Part shown: positions 9,001 to 16,006 of the stretch, piece by piece | How the letters are laid out: every line of letters begins with the position of its first letter | Numbering within the stretch: position 1 is the stretch's first letter | Source: Candidatus Melainabacteria bacterium MEL.A1 | GTDB taxonomy: Bacteria > Cyanobacteriota > Vampirovibrionia > Gastranaerophilales > Gastranaerophilaceae | DNA: 64,000 bases | Reading direction: 5' to 3' | Assembly: GCA_001765415.1 (NCBI GenBank) | Contig: CP017245.1 | Span: 1,054,001 to 1,118,000, forward strand | Made by a program: the position numbers and the translations under genes | Notes under the pieces: generated by a model | The model's database searches: none | Told to the model about the DNA's origin: nothing | Seen by the model: the letters and a program-made list of their open reading frames with translations, nothing else

Positions 9001-9151
9001 AAATCCACTTGTTATCCTTATCGCCTTTCAAATTTCTAAAAGTCGAACTTTTAACTTCTTCCCTCACACAATCGTGAAGATATTGGCTTAATTTTTTTAT
9101 AAAACTGTTATTGAATGCTGAATTTATTGCACGTGAAGCCTCTTGTAACAT
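6029..9151 (-). CDS. SF1 helicase fused to a PD-(D/E)XK-type nuclease
   Basis: A 1040-residue protein. An N-terminal region (1-250) resembles the DUF4011-type module; a superfamily I helicase core follows, with Walker A GPPGTGKS near 340-347, a coiled-coil insertion (about 410-600), motif II IIDEASQ near 660, GDDKQLPH, and C-terminal motifs TAHTFQGDERD and NVAITRGRNK. The last 90 residues form a Vsr/DUF559-like nuclease with LEREVADKI, ADLLVDDK and FVIEIDG, supplying the acidic metal ligands. Such AAA_12/DUF4011 helicase-nuclease fusions are candidate phage-defence or DNA-repair proteins. A good AAGGAG precedes the ATG. It is not in a recognisable defence island; only the small membrane protein is linked. 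Confidence 0.88.
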   Translation of the reverse strand: MLQEASRAINSAFNNSFIKKLSQYLHDCVREEVKSSTFRNLKGDKDNKWIFLKGEEQLFSTGAEFIPLEGSNPKLTELMIQSDLGQKDKYLIYGYLFLVGKSSKSKRQNEFLTPLLYMPCKLERNGVNINCFPLDEVLSLNTGALAALMRKNDDEDEVDLLLEGILDVVPDLPITQEKLDIFLTTLKSLVPEIEIATNVDDYKEDDNVSKSKDFYKEKIDGENVEDIIEEEETEQAKQKVKLEKIAVTPQSAIILTKRPSVTAGVLHELTQIAEKPSGIYRETALSIINEEYSQSKEKSVPMKDMNKITDFYPITPLSLSDSQLQVVKNIDNSKFVAVQGPPGTGKSQTIVNLVAHLVANGKTVLVASRMDKAVDVVAERLNDLGASHMALRAGRLNYQRQLSEELNNLLAQNNSDLDDDIEDILLVDTKDMKDHLDMLKNMENKSETIIKLEKNWHDKLEEVEEQEKILGKKEYIKKTLKKGEIDMVAGIIKVLEHNMEKAGFISKIANFTSLGQLKKILNLKDFDVNYETIGKLKQELEFANMEWSLRKIEADIQKTGNLHMLAEQIRTMKRKQKSLATNILKNKRREALKELLQDENKRRRLKVHAKSLVANRKRLQTNILEEEDFRPLLEAFPCWCVTTYAVSDSLPLKPGMFDVAIIDEASQCDIASCFPILFRAKRAVIVGDDKQLPHLSFLEKAKEQSFLSQYGIPDKYQLMWRFRTNSMFDLADYYSMNSVMLDEHFRSLPPIINFSNHEFYNDRIRVMRKDKPDENVLELVEVMDGKVDFDATRNLPEIEALVKRLHEIIIEDERKNPDNPVTVGIISPFRAQVEQLKVSVSKVLSDYMIKKHQIEIGTAHTFQGDERDIMMISWAVADNSYTQSLMFMQKANLFNVAITRGRNKVINFVSRNPRELPDGHFRNYVSYMQNYQDKKQAVLSGEIDENIYKNPLEREVADKIRELDHRVVAGAEIAGLSADLLVDDKFVIEIDGVDDKTKSHISNMKKQAIIERSGFKVKRITFREWQYSPKACLDRVLIED

Positions 9152-9216
9152 GTATTCTCCTTTTCACTTTGCACAAACTATTCCATTTTATAACATTTTA
9201 CGCTAAAATAGCAATT

Positions 9217-10446
9217 ATGAACATCATCAATATAAACGATACTTCCAACAAACTTTTCTATATCGGCGGAGTTGTAAGAGATGAATTACTCGACAAGCAA
9301 TCTATTGATATAGATATAACCTATGTTGGAAACGCTATTGAATATTGTTCTAAGTTTGGGGAAGTTATTCAGATAAATCCTGATTTTGGAACTGTGAGAG
9401 TAAAAATACCGTCTTCACCACACCAAGAAATTGCCGATTTCGTTCCTTCTACAGGGAGTGGACATAATGTTTCAGAAGAACTAAACAATGTCATAGTTGA
9501 TTTTGCCTCAACCAGATCTGAAACCTATCCTAAAAAAGGTCATCTTCCGGTTGTTGACAAAATTGGTTGTTCTTTAAAAGAAGATGTTCTACGCCGTGAT
9601 TTTACAATAAATGCACTTGCTAAATCCATTACGACCGGAGAGATTGTTGACTATGTCGGGGGACTAAAAGATTTAAAAAACAAAAAACTGAGAGTTCTAC
9701 ACGACAACAGTTTTTTTGACGACCCGACGAGAATTATCAGAGGGTTGAAATTCGCAATGCGATTTAATTTTGAACTTGAAGAACATACAAAAAAATTACA
9801 AGATGAATACTTGAAAAACATCAATTATGATATGAGTTATAAGAGAATAAAAAAGGAGTTGATAGAAACATTTAATGCACCTCTTTCAAATATTACAAAG
9901 GAATATAAAAAACAACGCACTTTTGAAAGATTTATCAACGAAAAAATCTACAAACTTGTTACTCCAAATGATGTTGAAATTCCGTCAATAAATATTGAAG
10001 AATTGATTGAAAAGTATTGTCTTGATATAGATTGCCACGTCGCTAACACTCCTTGCAATGACGAACATATTTGGTTAATTTATGTTGGAGTTTTAAAAGA
10101 TTTGTCAAGGTTACCTCTAACTAAAATTGAACAAAAAATCCTTGATGATGTTCCACAAAATATCTTAAATTCTGATTTTGAACTATACAAAACTTTTGAA
10201 AACGCAAAAATTGAAACAATTTTGTTATACGCAATTTTAAAAGACCAAAAAGGTGCCAAACATTATTTAGATAATTTACGTAACATCAAGATTTCAATTA
10301 ACGGAAAAGATTTGCAAAATCTTGGAATTTCTCCATCTCCTCAATATCAAGAAATATTTGATGAAGTTTTGAAAGCAAAACTCCAAAATCCAAAGATGAC
10401 AAAAGAGGATGAATTAAAAATTGCTAAATCTTATTCATCTTGTTAA
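9217..10446 (+). CDS. cca: CCA-adding tRNA nucleotidyltransferase / poly(A) polymerase family
   Basis: The class II nucleotidyltransferase head is clear: FYIGGVVRDELL (about 14-25) and the catalytic DID at 31-33, then LRRDFTINALA, DDPTRIIRGLKFAMRF and a neck helix region. It completes or repairs the 3' CCA end of tRNAs. At about 409 residues it lacks an HD domain. I place the start at 9217, where similarity begins; an open frame back to 9115 has no family features. TAAAAT (9204-9209) ends seven bases before the ATG and no Shine-Dalgarno is present, as for a leaderless mRNA. Its 3' end overlaps the convergent TPR gene by 23 bases. Confidence 0.92.
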   Translation: MNIININDTSNKLFYIGGVVRDELLDKQSIDIDITYVGNAIEYCSKFGEVIQINPDFGTVRVKIPSSPHQEIADFVPSTGSGHNVSEELNNVIVDFASTRSETYPKKGHLPVVDKIGCSLKEDVLRRDFTINALAKSITTGEIVDYVGGLKDLKNKKLRVLHDNSFFDDPTRIIRGLKFAMRFNFELEEHTKKLQDEYLKNINYDMSYKRIKKELIETFNAPLSNITKEYKKQRTFERFINEKIYKLVTPNDVEIPSINIEELIEKYCLDIDCHVANTPCNDEHIWLIYVGVLKDLSRLPLTKIEQKILDDVPQNILNSDFELYKTFENAKIETILLYAILKDQKGAKHYLDNLRNIKISINGKDLQNLGISPSPQYQEIFDEVLKAKLQNPKMTKEDELKIAKSYSSC

Positions 10447-10984
10447 CATTTTCTTTTACATATTGTTTAACCGCAGGTGTGATAAGCAAATCCGGTTCTG
10501 ATGCGGTAAATTCATCCAAAACAGTTATGCCACGTTTTATATTACCGTTTTCTATATACAAAACACCCAACATAACCTTATTTAAAGCATTACCACCCTT
10601 GCTATACTCAGCAATTTTAGAATTTACTAACCCCAATTTTTTATAACATTGAGCCAAATTTTGATAATACTGCAAATTCAAGCTATACTGTCTAACCGCA
10701 TCCTCATAAGGTTGTTTTGCCATATCAGGATAACCAATCGCCATATAAGCATCTCCAATATTTTTATAATAAACAGCAGTGGCTTGTGTGTTCGGGTTTA
10801 AGCTAATCGCAATTTTAAACTCCTGAATAGCTGCGTAATAACAATGTTCCTCCATATATCTCAATCCCATATTATTATGAAGGAAAGCGTTTTTTGTCGC
10901 ATCAATCACATACACATCCGGTTTTTTATAACCAGAAGTGATAAAACTCAAGAATATTAATGCTATTAATAAAAAATTTTTCAC
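10424..10984 (-). CDS. Exported TPR-repeat protein
   Basis: A 186-residue protein with a GTG start, an N-terminal hydrophobic signal (residues 3-18) and three to four tetratricopeptide repeats: NMGLRYMEEHCYYAAIQEFKIAISLNP, YKNIGDAYMAIGYPDMAKQPYEDAV, YQNLAQCYKKLGLV and MLGVLYIENGNIKRGITVLDEF. TPR proteins act as protein-binding scaffolds; the partner is unknown. It starts only six bases after the metallo-hydrolase gene stops, so both are likely in one transcript, possibly with the phosphoesterase and second TPR gene upstream. Its C-terminal 23 bases are antisense to the end of cca. Confidence 0.8.
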   Translation of the reverse strand: MKNFLLIALIFLSFITSGYKKPDVYVIDATKNAFLHNNMGLRYMEEHCYYAAIQEFKIAISLNPNTQATAVYYKNIGDAYMAIGYPDMAKQPYEDAVRQYSLNLQYYQNLAQCYKKLGLVNSKIAEYSKGGNALNKVMLGVLYIENGNIKRGITVLDEFTASEPDLLITPAVKQYVKENVNKMNKI

Positions 10985-10989
10985 TTTCT

Positions 10990-11913
10990 TTATAATTCTA
11001 TTTCCAATCCTTCTTGTGCAAGGATTACATTATCATCTTTATAATGTTCTTTAATGGAATTTAATTTATTGTCATCATAATCAGGATCAAAATGAAAGAA
11101 AACTAATTTTTCAGCACCTGTTTGATTTTTCGCTTCCAAAGCCATATCAAATGTTGAATGTCCATAACCCTGTTTTGGAGTGAAAGCATCTAAATAATCT
11201 TCTGTTGTATATTGTGCATCATGAATTAACAAATTACACCCACGAGCGAAATTAGCCAATTTTTTATCGCCTCCAGGATAACTTTCCTTATCTGTAGCAT
11301 AAACAAGAGATTTATCTTTATAAGATATTTTAAAAATCAAAACCCCTTCTTGCGGATGCGCATAAGAACGATAACATGTAATTAAGACATCATCACCCTC
11401 AACTTTGGCATCATTTTCATTTTCAATTCTTTTGATAATCGGTGGTTCACCATGTCTTAAAATAATTCCTTCTGTTTCATTAATATCTTTTATATTCAGA
11501 TTTCCTGCAATATCACCTAAATCAAGTGGAAAAGATTTACCAAAAAGAAGTTCAGATAATTCATCCGCCAAACTCTCATTATAATTAACATTTCCAAAAA
11601 CATTAATCTGTGATGACGGAACATGTAATGGTCTAAAGAATGTAAAACCTTGCAAGTGATCCTGATGAATATGAGAAATCAAAACCGTTGCTTTCATTGG
11701 AGTTCTATCGGATGCCTTAATTCCTGACGCAATATATTTACCCAAAAGTTCATTTCCAACATTAATCAACCCAGTGCCGGCATCAAGAATAATCAAATTC
11801 CCATTCACATTGACCTCAACACAAGAAGTATTTCCACCATATTGCAAAAAATCCTTGCTCGCTATCGGATAACTTCCTCTTACACCTCTGAATTTTACGC
11901 TAAATTCGCCCAT
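10990..11913 (-). CDS. Metallo-beta-lactamase-fold hydrolase
   Basis: The 307-residue protein carries the HxHxDH zinc signature (SHIHQDHLQG, about residues 79-88), the upstream ILDAGTGL strand, and later SYAHPQEGV, HDAQYT, YGHSTFDMA and FFHFDPDYDD that supply the remaining metal ligands. The opening FRGVRGSYP...YGGNTSCVEV is typical of the PhnP / cAMP-phosphodiesterase class II-like branch, suggesting a phosphodiester substrate, though which one is unclear. No signal peptide, so it is cytoplasmic. AGAGGA precedes the ATG. It lies 12 bases after the phosphoesterase gene in a likely operon. Confidence 0.85.
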   Translation of the reverse strand: MGEFSVKFRGVRGSYPIASKDFLQYGGNTSCVEVNVNGNLIILDAGTGLINVGNELLGKYIASGIKASDRTPMKATVLISHIHQDHLQGFTFFRPLHVPSSQINVFGNVNYNESLADELSELLFGKSFPLDLGDIAGNLNIKDINETEGIILRHGEPPIIKRIENENDAKVEGDDVLITCYRSYAHPQEGVLIFKISYKDKSLVYATDKESYPGGDKKLANFARGCNLLIHDAQYTTEDYLDAFTPKQGYGHSTFDMALEAKNQTGAEKLVFFHFDPDYDDNKLNSIKEHYKDDNVILAQEGLEIEL

Positions 11914-11925
11914 ATCTTAATCCTC

Positions 11926-12870
11926 TTATTTCTTCTCTATTGTAATTGTTGCATTTTGGTCTTTTGCTTCACCAGAATATATTGTTGTTCCAAAAACCAA
12001 AAGTTTTGCAAGTTTTTGAACATTTTTCAAATTAGTTTCTTTATTCTGAATATTAAAAACTACTTTGTTTCTATAATTTGTCACAGTTATCATCCTAAAA
12101 GCGTTCGGATAAGTAACCATTGAAGGACAACTTACATACAAAATATTATCTTTCTGTGTAATTTTTGCGCCATGATAATGACCTTGAAAAACCGCAATCG
12201 GATTATTATATTTATTAAGGATTTCTTCTGCCTTGTCAGCATCCAACAATCTATGATTTGGACTATTAAACGGCTCTAAAATAGGTACGTGCATAAAAAT
12301 CAAAACAGTATCCTTTTTAGAATTGGCAAGTTCATTATCCAACCATTGCAACTGTTCATCACCAAGTTTTCCGTTTGCAGTAAGTCTATCTCGTATGATA
12401 GTATCCAAAACTATAGCTTTATAACCTTTTTGTGGCACAAAAGAATAATAAGATTTTTCAAACTTATAGTTTTTATTATAATTGTTTACCAAATCCATGT
12501 AAACTCTTGGAGTTAAGTAGCCACCATACATTGTGTCATGGTTGCCAAAAGCAAAATACCACGGAACATTCAATTTTTCAGTATGTGGCAAAAATGCGCT
12601 CAACTCTTTTTCAAATGGTTTGTCAATTTGATCTCCCGTAAACATAACAAAAGATACATTTGGAGTTTCGTTAATCTGTTCAATCACATCATCCAAAAGT
12701 TTTGGAGATTCTCCAACCATTTTATAAGTTGTATTATTTGCACCTGTATAAAAATGAGCATCGCTAACTTGTGCAAACTTTAAACTTGCCGTACTACTAT
12801 AGCTTTGCAATCCAAATAGCATTGCGCCTGCAAGCAAAATAGAAATTGACCAGTTTTTAAATTTTGTCAT
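11926..12870 (-). CDS. Exported calcineurin-like metallophosphoesterase
   Basis: A 314-residue protein with an N-terminal signal sequence (TKFKNWSISILLAGAMLFGL, cleavage near residue 28) and the metallophosphoesterase core: QVSDAHF, TGDQIDK, FGNHDTMYGG, FMHVPIL and FQGHYHGA, providing both metal sites. The fold acts on phosphomonoesters or diesters; the substrate is unknown but the enzyme should act in the periplasm. I place the start at 12870 because AAAGGA lies eight bases upstream; an open frame to 12924 has no such site. Confidence 0.87.
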   Translation of the reverse strand: MTKFKNWSISILLAGAMLFGLQSYSSTASLKFAQVSDAHFYTGANNTTYKMVGESPKLLDDVIEQINETPNVSFVMFTGDQIDKPFEKELSAFLPHTEKLNVPWYFAFGNHDTMYGGYLTPRVYMDLVNNYNKNYKFEKSYYSFVPQKGYKAIVLDTIIRDRLTANGKLGDEQLQWLDNELANSKKDTVLIFMHVPILEPFNSPNHRLLDADKAEEILNKYNNPIAVFQGHYHGAKITQKDNILYVSCPSMVTYPNAFRMITVTNYRNKVVFNIQNKETNLKNVQKLAKLLVFGTTIYSGEAKDQNATITIEKK

Positions 12871-12920
12871 AACTGATTCCTTTTTTATAACTTTTCTTTT
12901 TCTATATCTGTATCTTTGTG

Positions 12921-13811
12921 TCATTTTGATTGTTTATCCAATATTGATTTTATATTATTATACGTCGAATTTAACGTTTTGTCGTCGTCAGAGAGTATGA
13001 TTGCTTTATCAATATTCAAAAGCGCACTTGTTAAATTCCCCTGAGCATAGTCACATAAACCTAAAAACTTGTACACCTCAGATGTCTGAATATTACGTGA
13101 TAAAAGATTTAATTTATCCCTCGCATCATCATAACTGCCTTTGTAGTACAAAATCTTTGCCTCTATCAATAAATACGAAATATTTTCTTCTATATCAAGA
13201 GCATGCCTAATATCCTCATCTGCCTCTGCCAAATAATTCATATTCATATTTGCATCTGCACGCAACGCATAAGCCACATCCGAATTTGGATTATATCCAA
13301 TATATTTGTTTAAATAATTTATCGCATTTTTATAATCCATCATCGCAGAATAGCATTGCGCCAAACCCAAGTAACTCTGGGAATAATCCGGCTTTAAAGA
13401 ATTTGCTTTTTGGAAATAATTTATTGCGTTTTTATAATCTCCATTTTCTCTGTAAGTTTGAGCAAGAATAAACATTGACCAAAAATCACCTGTAGCAGAA
13501 GCTAAAGTAGAAAGTTGTTTTGTTTTATCTCCTGATTTTTTGTACTGTTGAGCTTGCTGAATATTTTTGTCATTATAAGTCAAATAAGATTTTGCATTGC
13601 TATTTGTAACCCTAACAAGGGTATTTTTTAAATCTTTTGCATCAATATTGTTCGGTTCAAGTTGAAGAATTTTATCAACATAAACCATTGCCTCATTATA
13701 CTTGCCATACGTTGCATAATCCGCAGCAATATCAAAGTAATCCTCTGTCAACTCACTTGCACAAACAGACAAACAAGGGAATATTAAACACAATAAAATA
13801 AACTTCTTCAT
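12921..13811 (-). CDS. Exported TPR-repeat protein
   Basis: About 296 residues: a signal peptide (KKFILLCLIFPCLSVCAS) followed by at least six tetratricopeptide repeats, for example YFDIAADYATYGKYNEAMVYVDKILQLEPNN, MFILAQTYRENGDYKNAINYFQKANSLKPD, YLGLAQCYSAMMDYKNAINYLNKYIGYNP and a final KFLGLCDYAQGNLTSALLNIDKAI. Probably a periplasmic protein-interaction scaffold. The mRNA looks leaderless: TGTTATAAT (13818-13826 on the minus strand) ends six bases before the ATG at 13811 and there is no Shine-Dalgarno. First gene of a four-gene minus-strand run (TPR, phosphoesterase, metallo-hydrolase, TPR). Confidence 0.82.
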   Translation of the reverse strand: MKKFILLCLIFPCLSVCASELTEDYFDIAADYATYGKYNEAMVYVDKILQLEPNNIDAKDLKNTLVRVTNSNAKSYLTYNDKNIQQAQQYKKSGDKTKQLSTLASATGDFWSMFILAQTYRENGDYKNAINYFQKANSLKPDYSQSYLGLAQCYSAMMDYKNAINYLNKYIGYNPNSDVAYALRADANMNMNYLAEADEDIRHALDIEENISYLLIEAKILYYKGSYDDARDKLNLLSRNIQTSEVYKFLGLCDYAQGNLTSALLNIDKAIILSDDDKTLNSTYNNIKSILDKQSK

Positions 13812-13890
13812 AACGGCATTATAACACAATTTCATATAAATGTATGATTATATTAAAGATACAAGATTTTTTGCCGTAAATATTAATACT

Positions 13891-14427
13891 ATGACCAAAA
13901 ATTTTTTTGTAAACCCATTTGAAAAAAAACCTGAAAAAGACCCAATGACACCATCTTACATAAAACCTGACGGCACTCAGGTTATTGAAAAAGATGAAGA
14001 ATTTGGAAAAACTGTTTATGAAAAATGCCCAGATGGAGCGTTAATTTTCAGGAGTTACAATAAACAAGGAAAGTTGTGGTTAGATTTTGCAAGAAACTTA
14101 AACTTTGAAATCGGACATCGTTATGATGAAGATGGAAGAATGGTTTATAAATACGATTCCGTCTACGACGAAAACAATGTACTTGCAAAAAAGAATGAAT
14201 ATGACATAGAATACCACGACAATGGCAAGAAAAAACTAGAAGTTGTAACGACATTTCCTGGCAATATAACAACTTACATGCAATACGATGAAAACGAAAA
14301 ACGTATAGAAAAAATCGTCGAACGTGGTACTGTAAAAACATATTATGATGAAAACGACAAACCAATAAAACGAGAAATCGACAGAGGTTCAGGCGGAATT
14401 ATAACAGAAGATTTAAGCGGAAAGTAA
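13891..14427 (+). CDS. MORN/YwqK-like repeat protein, unknown function
   Basis: About 178 residues, very rich in Lys, Asp and Glu. It contains short tandem motifs of the type YDEDGRMVYKYDSVYDENN, IEYHDNGKKKLEVV, MQYDENEKRIEKIV and TYYDENDKPIKREID, a pattern like the YD/MORN-type beta-hairpin repeats of YwqK proteins. These repeats are found in antitoxin-like and surface proteins, but no function can be assigned. No signal peptide. The start is uncertain: 13840 is also open, but the region before 13891 is unlike the rest. A strong terminator follows. Confidence 0.6.
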   Translation: MTKNFFVNPFEKKPEKDPMTPSYIKPDGTQVIEKDEEFGKTVYEKCPDGALIFRSYNKQGKLWLDFARNLNFEIGHRYDEDGRMVYKYDSVYDENNVLAKKNEYDIEYHDNGKKKLEVVTTFPGNITTYMQYDENEKRIEKIVERGTVKTYYDENDKPIKREIDRGSGGIITEDLSGK

Positions 14428-14428
14428 T

Positions 14429-14460
14429 AAAAAATCGCGCAATTAAATGTGCGATTTTTA
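14429..14460. terminator. Bidirectional terminator
   Basis: Arms AAATCGCGCA and TGTGCGATTT with short AT loop, flanked by A-run on the left and T-run on the right, so it can serve the plus-strand repeat protein and the minus-strand threonine synthase. Confidence 0.75.
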
Positions 14461-14499
14461 TTTTAATAAATTTTTCTTCACAAATTAAACTAAAATTTA

Positions 14500-15552
14500 T
14501 TAAACACCCATTGCTCTTAAAATTTCTGTCATGTCTGCGGCAGTCTTTTTAACATCGGTATTTGAATATTTTATAGCATTATCAGGGTCTTTTAAGCCAT
14601 TTCCAGTTAAAATACATACAATTTTAGACCCTTCTTTAACTTTATCCTTAACCTTTATTAAACCGGCAACAGATGCTGCACTAGCTGGTTCTGCAAATAC
14701 ACCCTCAGTTGAAGCAATCAATTTGTACGCCTTAACGATTTCTTCATCAGTTACAAAATTAATCATACCATTACTTTCATCTCTTGCAGCCTCAGCCTTA
14801 GCCCAGCTTGCAGGGTTCCCAATACGGATTGCAGTTGCCAATGTTTCAGGTTTATAAATCCTTTCACCCTTAACAATTGCAGCTGCACCTTCTGCTTCAA
14901 AACCCATCATTTTTGGTAAGTTAGAAATTTTGCCCAATCTATGCCATTCGGTATAACCCTTCCAGTAAGCAGTAATATTACCTGCATTTCCAACAGGGAT
15001 AAAGTGATAATCAGGAGCTTGCCCCAAAGCATTACAAATTTCAAATGCTCCGGTTTTTTGCCCCTCAATTCTGTACGGATTAACTGAATTTACTAAAGTA
15101 ATAGGGTAATTATCAGAAATTCTACGAACCATTTCCAACGCCTCGTCAAAATTTCCTTGAATAGCAATAATTTTTGCGCCATACATCATAGCTTGAGATA
15201 ATTTTCCTAATGCAATATATCCATCGGGAATTAACACAAATGTTTTCATTCCGGCTCTTGCTCCATAAGCAGCAGCAGAAGCAGAGGTATTACCAGTTGA
15301 TGCACAAATAATAGCATCAGATCCAGCCTCTTTAGCTTTTGAAACCGCCATTGTCATACCTCTGTCTTTGAAACTTCCGGTCGGGTTGCAACCTTCAAAT
15401 TTCAAATAAATTTCAGCATCAATACCGATTTTTTTAGCCAAATTATCAGCCTTAATCAAAGGTGTATTTCCTTCGTTAAGCGTAACAACCGGAGTTTTTT
15501 CTGATACCGGTAAATATTCTCTAAATGTGTTAATTAAACCTTGATAATACAT
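14500..15552 (-). CDS. thrC: Threonine synthase
   Basis: A 350-residue PLP enzyme converting O-phosphohomoserine to threonine. The PLP lysine is K62 in PTGSFKDRG; the phosphate-binding [14 protein letters not shown] and [13 protein letters not shown] loops and the closing [11 protein letters not shown] are all present. Length and motifs match the short bacterial/archaeal class of threonine synthase. GAAGGGA precedes the ATG. A promoter TTGCTC (15604-15609), 18-base spacer and TATTAT (15580-15585) lies just upstream, back to back with the toxin promoter. It completes the pathway begun by homoserine dehydrogenase at 2937; homoserine kinase is not in the window. Confidence 0.95.
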   Translation of the reverse strand: MYYQGLINTFREYLPVSEKTPVVTLNEGNTPLIKADNLAKKIGIDAEIYLKFEGCNPTGSFKDRGMTMAVSKAKEAGSDAIICASTGNTSASAAAYGARAGMKTFVLIPDGYIALGKLSQAMMYGAKIIAIQGNFDEALEMVRRISDNYPITLVNSVNPYRIEGQKTGAFEICNALGQAPDYHFIPVGNAGNITAYWKGYTEWHRLGKISNLPKMMGFEAEGAAAIVKGERIYKPETLATAIRIGNPASWAKAEAARDESNGMINFVTDEEIVKAYKLIASTEGVFAEPASAASVAGLIKVKDKVKEGSKIVCILTGNGLKDPDNAIKYSNTDVKKTAADMTEILRAMGV

Positions 15553-15579
15553 AAAAATTTCCCTTCATTCTTTTGCTTT

Positions 15580-15609
15580 ATAATACCACAGAAATAAAAC
15601 TTTGAGCAA
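15580..15609 (-). promoter_or_regulatory. Promoter of thrC
   Basis: On the minus strand TTGCTC, 18 bases, then TATTAT preceded by TGG (extended -10). It is 28 bases upstream of the thrC start. Confidence 0.55.
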
Positions 15610-15611
15610 TT

Positions 15612-15640
15612 TTGACAACTTTTAATAATATTGCTATTAT
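15612..15640 (+). promoter_or_regulatory. Strong promoter of the type I toxin mRNA
   Basis: TTGACA (15612-15617), a 17-base spacer and TGC-TATTAT (15633-15640) form one of the best consensus promoters in the window. Transcription would start near 15647, leaving a 5' untranslated region of about 130 bases before the toxin start. Confidence 0.8.
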
Positions 15641-15776
15641 AAATATAATTTGTTATAATTACAAAGAACATTGAAAATTAAAATATCAAGGGGCAAGCCT
15701 GTATCTTCAAAAGAGCGACGACACAACAACTATACTTCGATTTCAGTCGATTGTTCTGAAAGAAGGGAGGTCAAAT

Positions 15777-15839
15777 ATGGAAAATATCAACTTTGCATTA
15801 ATAATGTTATTTTTGATCCTATACATAATAAAAAAGTAA
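15777..15839 (+). CDS. Type I toxin-like hydrophobic peptide, 20 residues
   Basis: ATG at 15777 is preceded by AGAAGGGAGG at ideal distance, one of the strongest ribosome sites in the window. The peptide starts MENINFALIM, continues with a hydrophobic segment (LFLILYII) and ends in KK: one short membrane helix with a basic tail, as in Fst/TxpA and small holin-like type I toxins. It is followed at once by hairpins at 15834-15867 and 15887-15904, and an antisense promoter fires back into its 3' end. The long structured 5' leader fits the usual translational control of such toxins. Related modules I know are mainly from Firmicutes, so horizontal origin is possible. Toxicity is inferred. Confidence 0.72.
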   Translation: MENINFALIMLFLILYIIKK

Positions 15840-15911
15840 CGCCTACCCATACAGATAGACGTTACTTCGATTTCTTAAACAGGTTACGGTAGTTCGAGCT
15901 ACCGCCCCGAT
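15829..15911 (-). ncRNA. Antisense RNA antitoxin (predicted)
   Basis: On the minus strand TTGAAA (15945-15940), 16 bases and TATAAT (15923-15918) predict a start near 15911. The transcript would contain the CGGTAG/CTACCG hairpin and end at the AAGTAACG/CGTTACTT hairpin (15867-15834), which on this strand is followed by TTTTTT. The predicted RNA of about 80 bases is complementary to the 3' end of the toxin mRNA and its last codons, the standard layout of a type I antitoxin. Confidence 0.65.
15834..15867. terminator. Hairpin at toxin stop codon, terminator of the antisense RNA
   Basis: Perfect 8-bp arms AAGTAACG (15834-15841) and CGTTACTT (15860-15867), overlapping the toxin stop codon. On the minus strand a T6 run follows, so it should end the antisense RNA. 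Confidence 0.65.
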
Positions 15912-15926
15912 ATTTTTATTATAACC
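15887..15926 (+). terminator. Likely terminator of the toxin mRNA
   Basis: CGGTAG-TTCGAG-CTACCG hairpin (15887-15904) followed by CCCCGATATTTTTATT; weaker outer arms GGTTA (15882-15886) and TAACC (15922-15926) may extend it. Confidence 0.5.
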
Positions 15927-15945
15927 TATTTTTTCAAAATTTCAA
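15918..15945 (-). promoter_or_regulatory. Promoter of the antisense antitoxin RNA
   Basis: TTGAAA, 16-base spacer, TATAAT on the minus strand, pointing into the toxin gene and lying downstream of the fabF terminator, so it is independent of the fatty-acid cluster. Confidence 0.65.
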
Positions 15946-15960
15946 CCCCTAACAAAAAGA

Positions 15961-15982
15961 AAGCTCCTTAAAAAAGGAGCTT
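15961..15982 (-). terminator. Terminator of fabF
   Basis: Perfect arms AAGCTCCTT and AAGGAGCTT with an AAAA loop. On the minus strand it is followed by TTTCTTTTTGTT, giving a good intrinsic terminator 25 bases after the fabF stop. Confidence 0.85.
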
Positions 15983-16006
15983 ACATCACTTATTTTACGT
16001 TATTAT

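Noticed and set aside
6029..9151. Calling a full defence island around the helicase-nuclease
   Set aside because: No methyltransferase, other nuclease, integrase or further defence gene lies near; neighbours are housekeeping genes.
9115..9216. N-terminal extension of the CCA-adding enzyme
   Set aside because: The family sequence begins at 9217 and a -10 box lies inside the extension; the extra 34 residues overlap the helicase start and look non-coding.
15671..15892. 73-codon open frame through the toxin region
   Set aside because: It starts at TTG without a ribosome site, ignores the strong AGAAGGGAGG, and runs through the hairpins; the 20-codon frame fits much better.
15882..15910. GGTAG-TTCGAGC-TACC looks like the T-arm of a tRNA
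   Set aside because: No acceptor, D or anticodon arm can be built around it, and it fits as the terminator hairpin of the toxin mRNA.
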